Below are positions 1 to 5,730 of a stretch of 6,974 nt of DNA, piece by piece; within the stretch, counting starts at the first letter, position 1, and each line of letters starts with the position of its first letter. The DNA comes from Flavobacteriales bacterium (GTDB taxonomy: Bacteria; Bacteroidota; Bacteroidia; Flavobacteriales_E; Vicingaceae). Under the pieces are notes generated by a model that saw nothing but the letters and a program-made list of their open reading frames with translations, searched no databases and was not told where the DNA came from. The stretch covers positions 1-6,974 of the forward strand of contig JAJCYN010000249.1 of assembly GCA_029262915.1 (NCBI GenBank). Reading direction: 5' to 3'. The position numbers were made by a program, and so were the translations under genes.

Positions 1-1335
1 GCTGGAAAAGACAAAGCAGGGGAGTTTTATCGTAAATCATTTTACGGATTGTTTGCTTATGTTTCAAACCGAATTCCAGAAATTACGGATGCTATTTACA
101 AAATAGATGATGCTTTAAAAGCAGGTTTTGCCTGGGAATTAGGACCATTTGCTACTTGGGATATTTTAGGGGTAGAGAAAACCATTGCTAAGATGAAGGA
201 AGCAGGAGTTGAGGTAAGCCCTTGGGTAAATGAAATGTTAGCTACTGGTTGTTCTACTTTTTATAAGGTAGAGAATGGAGTTAAATATTTTTATGATATC
301 GAATCAAAATCATACCAAGTAATTCCAGGTTTTGAAAATATTCTTTCTCTAGAAACTTTAAGAGATGATCATACAGTTTGGAAAAATTCTGGAACTACCA
401 TCGTTGATTTAGGAGATGGAATTTTAAACTTAGAGTTCCACACGAAGATGAATACCATTGGCGGAGAAGTAATAGAAGGAATTAATAAAGCTATTGATTT
501 AGCAGAAAAAGAATATAAAGGGTTAGTAATCTCAAATGATGGAGAACATTTTTCTGCAGGAGCCAATGTAGGAATGATATTTATGATGGCTGTTGAGCAA
601 GAATATGATGAATTGAATTTTGCTATAAAAGCATTTCAAGATACAATGATGCGAGTTCGTTATTCATCAATTCCTGTAATTGTGGCACCACATAGTTTAG
701 CATTGGGTGGTGGTTGCGAAATGAGTATGCACGCAGATAAAGTTGTAGCTCACGCAGAAACATATATGGGCTTAGTTGAGTTCGGAGTTGGAGTTATTCC
801 TGGTGGTGGTGGAAGTAAAGAATTTGCTTTACGTGCTTCGGATGAATATAAGGATGGAATTCGATTAAATGTTTTGAGAAATAGATTTTTAACTATTGGT
901 CAGGCTCAAGTTGCAACTTCTGGTCAAGAGGCTTTTGAATTAGGTTACTTACGTGAAGGAATCGATGAGATAATTGTAAGTAGAGCACATCAATTAACCA
1001 GAGCAAAAGAAGCTGCATTAAGTTTAGCTAACAAAGGATATACAAAACCTATCCAACGAAAAGACATTAAAGTACTTGGAAAAGAAGGTTTAGGAATAGT
1101 TTACGTTGGAGCAAACACTATGAAATCTGGAAATTATATTTCGGGGCACGATCAACTCATTTCAGAAAAATTAGGTTTTGTACTGTGTGGTGGAGACTTG
1201 TCAACTCCAACAGAAGTAAGTGAACAATACTTATTAGATATGGAAAGAAAAGCCTTTTTAGAATTATGTACTGAAAAGAAAACGTTGGAAAGGTTACAAA
1301 GTATAATAACAACCGGTAAGGTGCTCAGGAATTAG
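1..1335 (+). CDS. fadN: 3-hydroxyacyl-CoA dehydrogenase / enoyl-CoA hydratase, FadN type (5' partial)
   Basis: This bifunctional cytoplasmic enzyme hydrates trans-2-enoyl-CoA and oxidises the L-3-hydroxyacyl-CoA with NAD in fatty-acid beta-oxidation. The frame is open from base 1, so the TTG at 49 is an internal Leu and not the start. The visible 444 residues begin in the dehydrogenase C-terminal domain (residues about 1-75, with the typical AGFAWELGPFATWDILG segment at 41-57). A crotonase-fold hydratase follows from about residue 130. It has the oxyanion-hole segment HFSAGAN at 183-189 and both catalytic glutamates, E240 (in GGGCEM) and E260 (in GLVEFG), spaced 20 residues apart as in crotonase, so the hydratase should be active. 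Dehydrogenase first and hydratase last is the FadN order of Bacillus, opposite to E. coli FadB. The NAD-binding domain, about 350 residues by family comparison, must lie upstream. The stop TAG at 1333 directly abuts the repeat flank of the next gene. Confidence 0.96.
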   Translation, partial: AGKDKAGEFYRKSFYGLFAYVSNRIPEITDAIYKIDDALKAGFAWELGPFATWDILGVEKTIAKMKEAGVEVSPWVNEMLATGCSTFYKVENGVKYFYDIESKSYQVIPGFENILSLETLRDDHTVWKNSGTTIVDLGDGILNLEFHTKMNTIGGEVIEGINKAIDLAEKEYKGLVISNDGEHFSAGANVGMIFMMAVEQEYDELNFAIKAFQDTMMRVRYSSIPVIVAPHSLALGGGCEMSMHADKVVAHAETYMGLVEFGVGVIPGGGGSKEFALRASDEYKDGIRLNVLRNRFLTIGQAQVATSGQEAFELGYLREGIDEIIVSRAHQLTRAKEAALSLANKGYTKPIQRKDIKVLGKEGLGIVYVGANTMKSGNYISGHDQLISEKLGFVLCGGDLSTPTEVSEQYLLDMERKAFLELCTEKKTLERLQSIITTGKVLRN

Positions 1336-1363
1336 AAATGTTGAGTGTTAAATGTTGAATTAA
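1336..1363. repeat. Left flank of the four-helix-bundle cassette: heptamer-phased direct repeat
   Basis: The 9-mer AAATGTTGA occurs at 1336-1344 and 1350-1358, a 14-bp period made of heptamer-like units TTGAGTG, TTAAATG and TTGAATT (1341-1361). It starts on the base after the fadN stop codon and ends 4 bp before the ATG of the four-helix-bundle gene. Positions 1341-1360 match the reverse complement of 1744-1763, downstream of that gene, at 16 of 20 bases. The gene is therefore bracketed by imperfect inverted repeats. The stretch also serves as the 5' leader of the gene and has no clear Shine-Dalgarno site. Confidence 0.7.
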
Positions 1364-1367
1364 AAAA

Positions 1368-1718
1368 ATGGGTAAGAGTGTAGTTCAAGATAGGTCATTT
1401 GAATTTAGTTTGATAATTATTAAACTATACAAGAAAATGCTTGAACAAAATGAATATGTACTAAGTAAACAATTGCTTAGGTCAGGAACATCAATAGGAG
1501 CGAATATTGAAGAAGCAACAGCAGGAATTAGTAAGAAAGACTTTACTGCTAAGATGAGCATTTCATCTAAAGAAGCACGAGAAACAAGGTACTGGTTAAA
1601 ATTAATAGATAAAAGTAATTTAGTAAATATAGATGTAAATGAAGAACTTAAATTAATTGAAGATTTGATAAACATTTTGACATCAATTGTCAAAACATCA
1701 CAACAAAATATAAAATAG
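1368..1718 (+). CDS. Four-helix-bundle protein, S23 / 23S rRNA intervening-sequence family
   Basis: This 116-residue protein belongs to the family often named 'S23 ribosomal protein' or 'four helix bundle protein'. Members were first noticed in intervening sequences of 23S rRNA genes, and the fold is shared with Avd of diversity-generating retroelements. The diagnostic segments are RSGTSIGANIEEA (38-50), SKKDF (55-59) and KEARETRYWL (68-77), and predicted helices cover most of the chain. Length is normal and the protein appears intact. There is no signal peptide or membrane segment, so it should be cytoplasmic. The molecular function is not established; a basic, possibly nucleic-acid-binding surface is suggested for the family. 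The gene sits between fadN and fadA on the same strand, flanked by related direct and inverted repeats, which suggests an inserted cassette rather than a beta-oxidation component. No reverse transcriptase or rRNA gene lies nearby. The family call is firm; the function is unknown. Confidence 0.93.
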   Translation: MGKSVVQDRSFEFSLIIIKLYKKMLEQNEYVLSKQLLRSGTSIGANIEEATAGISKKDFTAKMSISSKEARETRYWLKLIDKSNLVNIDVNEELKLIEDLINILTSIVKTSQQNIK

Positions 1719-1723
1719 AAATA

Positions 1724-1774
1724 ATGAGTTTTAAGTGATAATTATTCAAAACTTAAAATTCAAAACTTAAAATT
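1724..1774. repeat. Right flank of the four-helix-bundle cassette: tandem 14-mers and hairpin
   Basis: ATTCAAAACTTAAA is repeated exactly and in tandem at 1744-1757 and 1758-1771, followed by the first bases of a third copy (to 1774). Each 14-mer is two heptamers (ATTCAAA, ACTTAAA). Just upstream, 1724-1737 is a forward copy of the left-flank 14-mer 1341-1354 (11 of 14 bases). GAGTTTTAAGT (1726-1736) can pair with ACTTAAAATTC (1751-1761) as an 11-bp stem with one G-T wobble and a 14-nt loop. The array ends 6 bp before the fadA ATG, so it forms the fadA leader. It could affect fadA translation or end some transcripts, but there is no long T-tract. Confidence 0.7.
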
Positions 1775-1780
1775 TCAGAA

Positions 1781-2959
1781 ATGGATGCATATATAGTAGC
1801 AGGATATAGATCAGCAGTTGGGAAAGCCCCAAGAGGACTTTTTAAATTTATGAGACCAGATGATTTAGCAGCAGGAGTTGTTAAACATTTAGTGGATAGT
1901 ATCCCGAATTTAGATAAAGAAACCATTGATGATGTAATAGTTGGTAACGCAACACCAGAAGCGGAACAAGGGTTAAATATTGGACGAATGATTTCCTTAA
2001 TGGGATTAGATACCGATCAGGTATCTGGAATGACGGTTAACCGTTATTGTTCTTCTGGATTAGAAACCATTGCTATTGCTTCAGCAAAAATTAATGCTGG
2101 TTTAGCTGATTGTATTATTGCTGGAGGAGTAGAGACAATGAGTCCAATTCCTTTTGGAGGTTGGCGTATTGTGCCGAATGCAGATGTAGCAAAACACAAT
2201 CCGGATTGGTATTGGGGAATGGGGTTAACAGCTGAAGCAGTTGCCAATCAGTATAATATTTCAAGAGATGATCAAGATGAGTTTGCATTAAAATCTCATT
2301 TAAAAGCATTAGATGCTATTGAGGCAGGACGTTTTAAAGATGACATTGTTCCAATAGAAGTAGAAGAAATATTTTTAGGGAAAGGAGATAAAAGAGAGGA
2401 AAGAAGTTATATAGTTGATACAGATGAAGGACCACGAAAAGGTTCTAACATTGAAGGATTGCAACGACTAAAACCAGTATTTGCACAAGGAGGAAGTGTA
2501 ACTGCAGGTAATTCTTCTCAAACTTCGGATGGAGCAGCTTTTGTGATGGTGATGAGTGAGAAAAAAATGAAAGAATTAGGATTAGAGCCAATCGCTCGTT
2601 TAGTCAGTTATGCTGCTGTTGGAGTAGAACCAAGAATTATGGGAATAGGTCCTGTAAAAGCAATTCCTGCGGTTTTGAAAAGAGCAGGAATGAAGATAGA
2701 AGATATTGAGCAAATTGAACTAAATGAAGCTTTTGCATCACAATCTGTAGCAGTGTTGAACGAGTTAAAGTTAAACCCAGACATCGTAAATGTAAATGGA
2801 GGAGCTATTGCAATGGGACACCCATTAGGATGTACAGGAGCAAAATTATCTGTTCAATTACTGAATGAAATGAGAAGAAGAAAACAGAAATACGGAATGG
2901 TTACGATGTGTGTTGGAGCTGGACAAGGTGCTGCAGGAATTTATGAGTTGTTGAAGTAA
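1781..2959 (+). CDS. fadA: Acetyl-CoA C-acyltransferase (3-ketoacyl-CoA thiolase)
   Basis: This cytoplasmic thiolase carries out the last beta-oxidation step, cleaving 3-ketoacyl-CoA with CoA to give acetyl-CoA and a shortened acyl-CoA. The 392 residues are the normal length for thiolase I/II. Catalytic residues are visible: the nucleophile C90 in NRYCSSG, the NEAF motif at 315-318, H347 in GGAIAMGHPLGCTGA (340-354), and the acid/base C377 in MCVGAGQG (376-383). The ATG start gives a clean N-terminus, MDAYIVAGYRSAVGKAPRG, with no targeting sequence. The neighbouring fadN and fadE favour a degradative role over acetoacetyl-CoA synthesis. Transcription probably comes from upstream of fadN, because no convincing promoter is visible in the 62-bp leader, which consists of repeat flank. 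A structured element follows 3 bp after the stop codon. Confidence 0.96.
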   Translation: MDAYIVAGYRSAVGKAPRGLFKFMRPDDLAAGVVKHLVDSIPNLDKETIDDVIVGNATPEAEQGLNIGRMISLMGLDTDQVSGMTVNRYCSSGLETIAIASAKINAGLADCIIAGGVETMSPIPFGGWRIVPNADVAKHNPDWYWGMGLTAEAVANQYNISRDDQDEFALKSHLKALDAIEAGRFKDDIVPIEVEEIFLGKGDKREERSYIVDTDEGPRKGSNIEGLQRLKPVFAQGGSVTAGNSSQTSDGAAFVMVMSEKKMKELGLEPIARLVSYAAVGVEPRIMGIGPVKAIPAVLKRAGMKIEDIEQIELNEAFASQSVAVLNELKLNPDIVNVNGGAIAMGHPLGCTGAKLSVQLLNEMRRRKQKYGMVTMCVGAGQGAAGIYELLK

Positions 2960-2961
2960 TT

Positions 2962-2998
2962 AAAATTGTCATACTGAACTTGTCGAAGTATCAATTTT
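2962..2998. repeat. Bulged palindrome with a dispersed-repeat-like core (possible terminator or RNA-processing hairpin)
   Basis: AAAATTG (2962-2968) is the exact complement of CAATTTT (2992-2998), and inside it ATACT (2971-2975) is the complement of AGTAT (2987-2991). The result is a 12-bp stem with a 2-nt bulge (TC, 2969-2970) and an 11-nt loop, GAACTTGTCGA. The core 2968-2992 resembles repeats I recall in many Flavobacteriia intergenic regions, of the form GTCA(C/T)ACTGA(A/G)CTTGTCGAAGT. It lies 2 nt downstream of the fadA stop. The four T bases at the end of the stem make it at best a weak intrinsic terminator. It may instead be a palindromic intergenic repeat that reduces fadE expression relative to fadA. 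Confidence 0.6.
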
Positions 2999-3013
2999 GA
3001 TTCAAAACCATAG

Positions 3014-3064
3014 AAAATTAACGAAATAAAATTAATATCATCACAAGAAACATACCCTTTAAGG
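3014..3064 (+). other. Coding-like N-terminal extension of the GNAT gene without a standard start codon
   Basis: The GNAT frame is open upstream of its first usable start (TTG 3065) back to a TAG at 3011-3013. The translated extension contains NEIKLISSQETYPLR running straight into LSVLWPH. The (T)YPLRxxVLWP segment is, from memory, the conserved N-terminal beta1-alpha1 region of this GNAT subfamily, so the homology should extend to here. No ATG, GTG or TTG occurs in frame in this interval. ATT at 3017 or ATA at 3026 would give 147- or 144-residue proteins of more usual length. Either a rare AUU/AUA start is used, or an ATG has been lost and the protein starts shortened at 3065. Confidence 0.55.
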
Positions 3065-3460
3065 TTGAGTGTTTTGTGGCCACATTTTGATAGATTGGAT
3101 CAATGTGGAATTGATGTTGATGAGGTTGAAGGAACATTTCATATTGGAGCTTTTAAAGATGGAGAAATAGTTTCAACAGGAACTTTTTTGATTCAGAAGA
3201 ATGAAAAATTTGAACAAGAAAAACAATATCGATTACGTGCAATGGCAACTTTTCCAAAAGTAAGAGGAGAAGGTTTTGGACAAAGAGTGATTGATTTTGC
3301 AATAAATGAATTAAAAAATAGAAACGAAGAAATTCTTTGGTGCGATGCAAGAAAATTAGCACTTGGATTTTATGAAAAAATGGGATTTACAATTATTGGT
3401 GATTATTATGATGTTCCAAAAATTGGCCCGCACAAATTGATGTTTTACAATATAATATAA
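3065..3460 (+). CDS. GNAT family N-acetyltransferase (N-terminus uncertain)
   Basis: This cytoplasmic enzyme is predicted to transfer the acetyl group of acetyl-CoA to an amine; the substrate is not predictable. From the TTG start the product has 131 residues. GNAT landmarks are the beta4 strand YRLRAMAT (55-62), the acetyl-CoA pyrophosphate loop RGEGFG (67-72, fitting Q/RxxGxG/A), a following amphipathic helix, and the motif-B segment FYEKMGF (102-108). The TTG start is conservative: AAGG at 3061-3064 is too close to serve as a ribosome-binding site, and the conserved N-terminus seems to lie upstream, so the true start may be near 3017-3026. The gene stands between fadA and fadE, only 5 bp before fadE, so it is co-transcribed and perhaps translationally coupled. 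Its substrate acetyl-CoA is the product of FadA, but a functional link is only inference. Confidence 0.88.
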   Translation: MSVLWPHFDRLDQCGIDVDEVEGTFHIGAFKDGEIVSTGTFLIQKNEKFEQEKQYRLRAMATFPKVRGEGFGQRVIDFAINELKNRNEEILWCDARKLALGFYEKMGFTIIGDYYDVPKIGPHKLMFYNII

Positions 3461-3465
3461 GAGTT

Positions 3466-5250
3466 ATGAAAAATGATGATGTAATAAAGGGAGGAGAGTT
3501 TCTTATTAAAGAAACAAAACCAGAAAATATTTTTATACCAGAAGATTTTGATGAAGAGCAACGAATGATAGCAGATACATGTTCTGATTTTATTAAACAA
3601 GAAATAGAACCTGTTTTAGACAGAATTGAAAAACAAGAAGAAGGTCTTTCCGTTTCTTTAATGGAGAAAGCAGGTGAATTAGGTTTATTGGGAATATCTA
3701 TTCCTGAGGAATACATGGGCTTCGGAAAAAACTTTGTTACCAGTATGTTAACTTCAGAAATTATTGGAGGAGCACATTCTTTTGCTGTTTCTTTATCTGC
3801 TCATACAGGAATAGGAACACTTCCAATATTGTATTATGGAAATGCAGAACAACGGCAAAAATATATTCCAAATTTAGCCACTGGAGTTTGGAAAGCTGCT
3901 TATTGTTTAACGGAACCAAGTTCTGGTTCTGATGCCAACTCAGCGAAAACGAGAGCAACTTTATCTGATGATGGAAAACATTACATTGTTAACGGCCAAA
4001 AAATGTGGATTACCAATGCTGGATTTGCTGATATTTTTACTGTTTTTGCAAAAATTGATGATGATAAAGATATGACCGCCTTTATTATAGAAAAAGATTT
4101 TGGAGGAATTACGCTGAATCCAGAAGAACATAAATTAGGAATTAAAGGTTCTTCAACCAGACAAGTGTTTTTTAATGATTGCAAAGTTCCGGTAGAAAAT
4201 TTATTAGGAGAAAGAGAAGAGGGATTTAAAATAGCATTAAACATATTAAATATAGGACGAATTAAATTAGCAGGATCTGCTGTAGGAGGTTCTAAAAAGA
4301 TAATTAGTCAGGCAGTAAATTATGCGAATGAAAGAGAGCAATTTGGAAGGCCAATTTCTAAATATGGAGCTATAAAACATAAATTAGCAGAACAATGCAT
4401 TAAGATATTTGCTTCAGAATCTGCTATTTATCGTTGCAGTCAAAACATTGATGATGCAATTAATGAATTTGTAGAAGGAGGAATGGAAAAAGAAAAAGCA
4501 ACATTGGAAGGAATTCGTCAGTTTGCAGCAGAAGCGGCTATATTAAAAGTTCACGCTTCAGAAGCATTAGATTATGTGGTTGATGAAGGGGTCCAAATTT
4601 ATGGAGGAATGGGGTATTCAGCAGAAGCACCTATGGAGTCAGCTTATCGTGATGCTCGAATTAATAGGATTTTTGAAGGTACTAATGAAATAAACAGAAT
4701 GTTGATTGTTGATATGCTTTTAAAAAGAGCTATGAAAGGAGAGTTGGATTTAATGGGACCCGCTCAAGAAGTTGCAAAAGAATTGATGAGTGTTCCTGAT
4801 TTTGGAGTAGGAAGTGATGATGCATTTGAGCAAGCTCATAATCAAGTAAAACAATTTAAAAAAGCTGTTTTGATGGTAGCTGGTAGTGCTGCCCAAACAT
4901 TAATGATGGAATTAGCCAAAGAACAAGAAGTATTAATGAATATTTCTGATATGATTATAGAAACTTATGTGGCTGAATCTGTTTTACTTAGAGTTGAAAA
5001 ATTAACAAAAATGAGAGATAATGTTAAAAATTCGGAACAAATTGATATAATGAACGTATATCTCTACGATGTTGCAGACAAGCTAAATAAATTTGGAAAG
5101 GACGCATTAAATTCTTTTGCAGAAGGAGATGAATTGCGAATGATGCTGATGGGATTAAAAAGATTCACAAAACAAAAACCGTTTAATGTAAAAGAAGCAC
5201 GAAGAAGAATTGCAAATAAACTTATTACAGAGAATGAGTACTGTTATTAA
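3466..5250 (+). CDS. fadE: Acyl-CoA dehydrogenase, FadE type with VLCAD-like C-terminal domain
   Basis: This FAD-dependent enzyme catalyses the first oxidation of beta-oxidation, acyl-CoA to trans-2-enoyl-CoA, passing electrons to an electron-transfer flavoprotein not encoded here. The 594 residues match the length I recall for Bacillus FadE. Visible features are family signature 1 around YCLTEPSSGSDA (146-157), the FAD/dimer-contact segment YANEREQFGRP (286-296), QIYGGMGY (377-384), and YRDARINRIFEGTNE (394-408), where E404 is the expected catalytic base. After the core (to about 425), a C-terminal helical domain of about 165 residues resembles that of VLCAD/ACAD9, which suggests long-chain acyl-CoA substrates and possible membrane contact. 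The ATG is 5 bp after the GNAT stop. The lack of a promoter-sized gap supports one transcript with the upstream genes. Confidence 0.96.
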   Translation: MKNDDVIKGGEFLIKETKPENIFIPEDFDEEQRMIADTCSDFIKQEIEPVLDRIEKQEEGLSVSLMEKAGELGLLGISIPEEYMGFGKNFVTSMLTSEIIGGAHSFAVSLSAHTGIGTLPILYYGNAEQRQKYIPNLATGVWKAAYCLTEPSSGSDANSAKTRATLSDDGKHYIVNGQKMWITNAGFADIFTVFAKIDDDKDMTAFIIEKDFGGITLNPEEHKLGIKGSSTRQVFFNDCKVPVENLLGEREEGFKIALNILNIGRIKLAGSAVGGSKKIISQAVNYANEREQFGRPISKYGAIKHKLAEQCIKIFASESAIYRCSQNIDDAINEFVEGGMEKEKATLEGIRQFAAEAAILKVHASEALDYVVDEGVQIYGGMGYSAEAPMESAYRDARINRIFEGTNEINRMLIVDMLLKRAMKGELDLMGPAQEVAKELMSVPDFGVGSDDAFEQAHNQVKQFKKAVLMVAGSAAQTLMMELAKEQEVLMNISDMIIETYVAESVLLRVEKLTKMRDNVKNSEQIDIMNVYLYDVADKLNKFGKDALNSFAEGDELRMMLMGLKRFTKQKPFNVKEARRRIANKLITENEYCY

Positions 5251-5274
5251 GTTTTTGGTCAAAGGTTTAATAAT

Positions 5275-5646
5275 ATGGGAAAACTCATAATACAAAATAC
5301 AACTAAGACTCCTGAAATTAATTTTGATCCAGAAACCGGTATCTTTTTAATTTCAGGAGTTTCTGTTCCAGAGAATGCGATAGAATTTTATACTCCAGTT
5401 ATAGAATGGTTAAAAAGATATGCTGAAGCTCCATATTCTAAAACGGTAATTTCTTTTAGGTTAAGCTATTTAAATACAAGTTCACTTCAGTATTTATATG
5501 ATGTTTTAAATGAATTGGATAAGATTTTAGAACCACCATATGTCATTGTAAATTGGTATTATTTATCGGGAGATGTCGATATGCAAGAAACAGGGGAAGA
5601 TTTTAAGGGGATAACTAAGGTAGAGTTTAATCTTATTGAAGTTTAA
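5275..5646 (+). CDS. SiaC family regulatory phosphoprotein (DUF1987)
   Basis: This 123-residue cytoplasmic protein matches the SiaC/DUF1987 family throughout: TPEINFDPETG (12-22), GVSVPENAIEFYTPVIEWL (28-46), LSYLNTSSLQYL (63-74), and the C-terminal W..LSGDVDMQETGEDF region (94-110). In Pseudomonas aeruginosa, SiaC is phosphorylated on a Thr by the kinase SiaB and dephosphorylated by the PP2C phosphatase SiaA, and the unphosphorylated form binds and activates the diguanylate cyclase SiaD. The equivalent Thr here appears to be T68 in NTSS, so the switch site is conserved. No SiaA, SiaB or GGDEF gene is in the window, so the partners must be elsewhere. The gene follows fadE by 24 bp with no visible terminator and is probably co-transcribed. 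Its effector in this organism is unknown, and a diguanylate cyclase need not be the target. Confidence 0.93.
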   Translation: MGKLIIQNTTKTPEINFDPETGIFLISGVSVPENAIEFYTPVIEWLKRYAEAPYSKTVISFRLSYLNTSSLQYLYDVLNELDKILEPPYVIVNWYYLSGDVDMQETGEDFKGITKVEFNLIEV

Positions 5647-5648
5647 AT

Positions 5649-5697
5649 TATTAGAGATTAACATTTCTTTTGTTCAATCAATATTATTTCTCTAATA
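5649..5697. repeat. 9-bp inverted repeat downstream of the SiaC-family gene
   Basis: TATTAGAGA (5649-5657) and TCTCTAATA (5689-5697) are exact inverted complements separated by 31 nt. The arm-to-arm spacing is long for an intrinsic terminator and no T-tract follows the right arm. The arms bracket the candidate -33 element and the right arm overlaps the candidate -7 element of the next gene, so an operator is one reading. Chance is possible in A/T-rich DNA. Confidence 0.4.
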
Positions 5698-5700
5698 TTG
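5669..5700 (+). promoter_or_regulatory. Candidate Bacteroidetes-type promoter for the outer-membrane protein gene
   Basis: TTTG (5669-5672) is followed after 20 nt by TAATATTG (5693-5700), which matches the Bacteroidetes -7 consensus TAnnTTTG at all but one fixed position. The 19-21-nt spacing is that known for the primary sigma factor of this phylum. Transcription would start near 5706, giving a leader of about 25 nt before the ATG at 5731. The site is in the only intergenic gap on the plus strand where gene function clearly changes. Confidence 0.5.
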
Positions 5701-5730
5701 GTATAATTATTCATCACAACAAAACATTCT

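Noticed and set aside
1385..1693. 102-codon open frame on the minus strand opposite the four-helix-bundle gene
   Set aside because: It is the antisense of a confidently identified family member, shows no recognisable domain, and is explained by A/T-rich codons lacking stops in the opposite frame.
1368..1718. Annotation as a true ribosomal protein S23
   Set aside because: The name is historical, from 23S rRNA intervening sequences; the family is not a ribosomal component and no rRNA gene is nearby.
1368..1718. Accessory protein (Avd) of a diversity-generating retroelement
   Set aside because: The fold is shared, but there is no reverse transcriptase, template repeat or variable repeat in the window.
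1336..1774. CRISPR-like array, suggested by the short repeats
   Set aside because: The repeats are 7-14 bp and tandem without spacers, and no cas genes are present.
2044..2309. Two overlapping minus-strand frames inside fadA, and similar ones inside fadN and fadE
   Set aside because: All are fully contained in conserved enzyme genes and have compositional bias typical of antisense shadows.
3393..3716. 107-codon minus-strand frame across the GNAT-fadE junction
   Set aside because: It lies opposite two real genes, the product is Ser/Ile-rich low-complexity sequence, and it has no promoter or family resemblance.
5252..5265. Short palindrome TTTG-GT-CAAA between fadE and the SiaC-family gene as an operator or terminator
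   Set aside because: A 4-bp arm is expected by chance in A/T-rich sequence and no T-tract follows it.
5702..5707. TATAAT, a perfect E. coli-type -10 box before the outer-membrane protein gene
   Set aside because: There is no matching -35 at 16-18 bp, and Bacteroidota primary sigma factors use TAnnTTTG; the TTTG/TAATATTG pair just upstream fits better.
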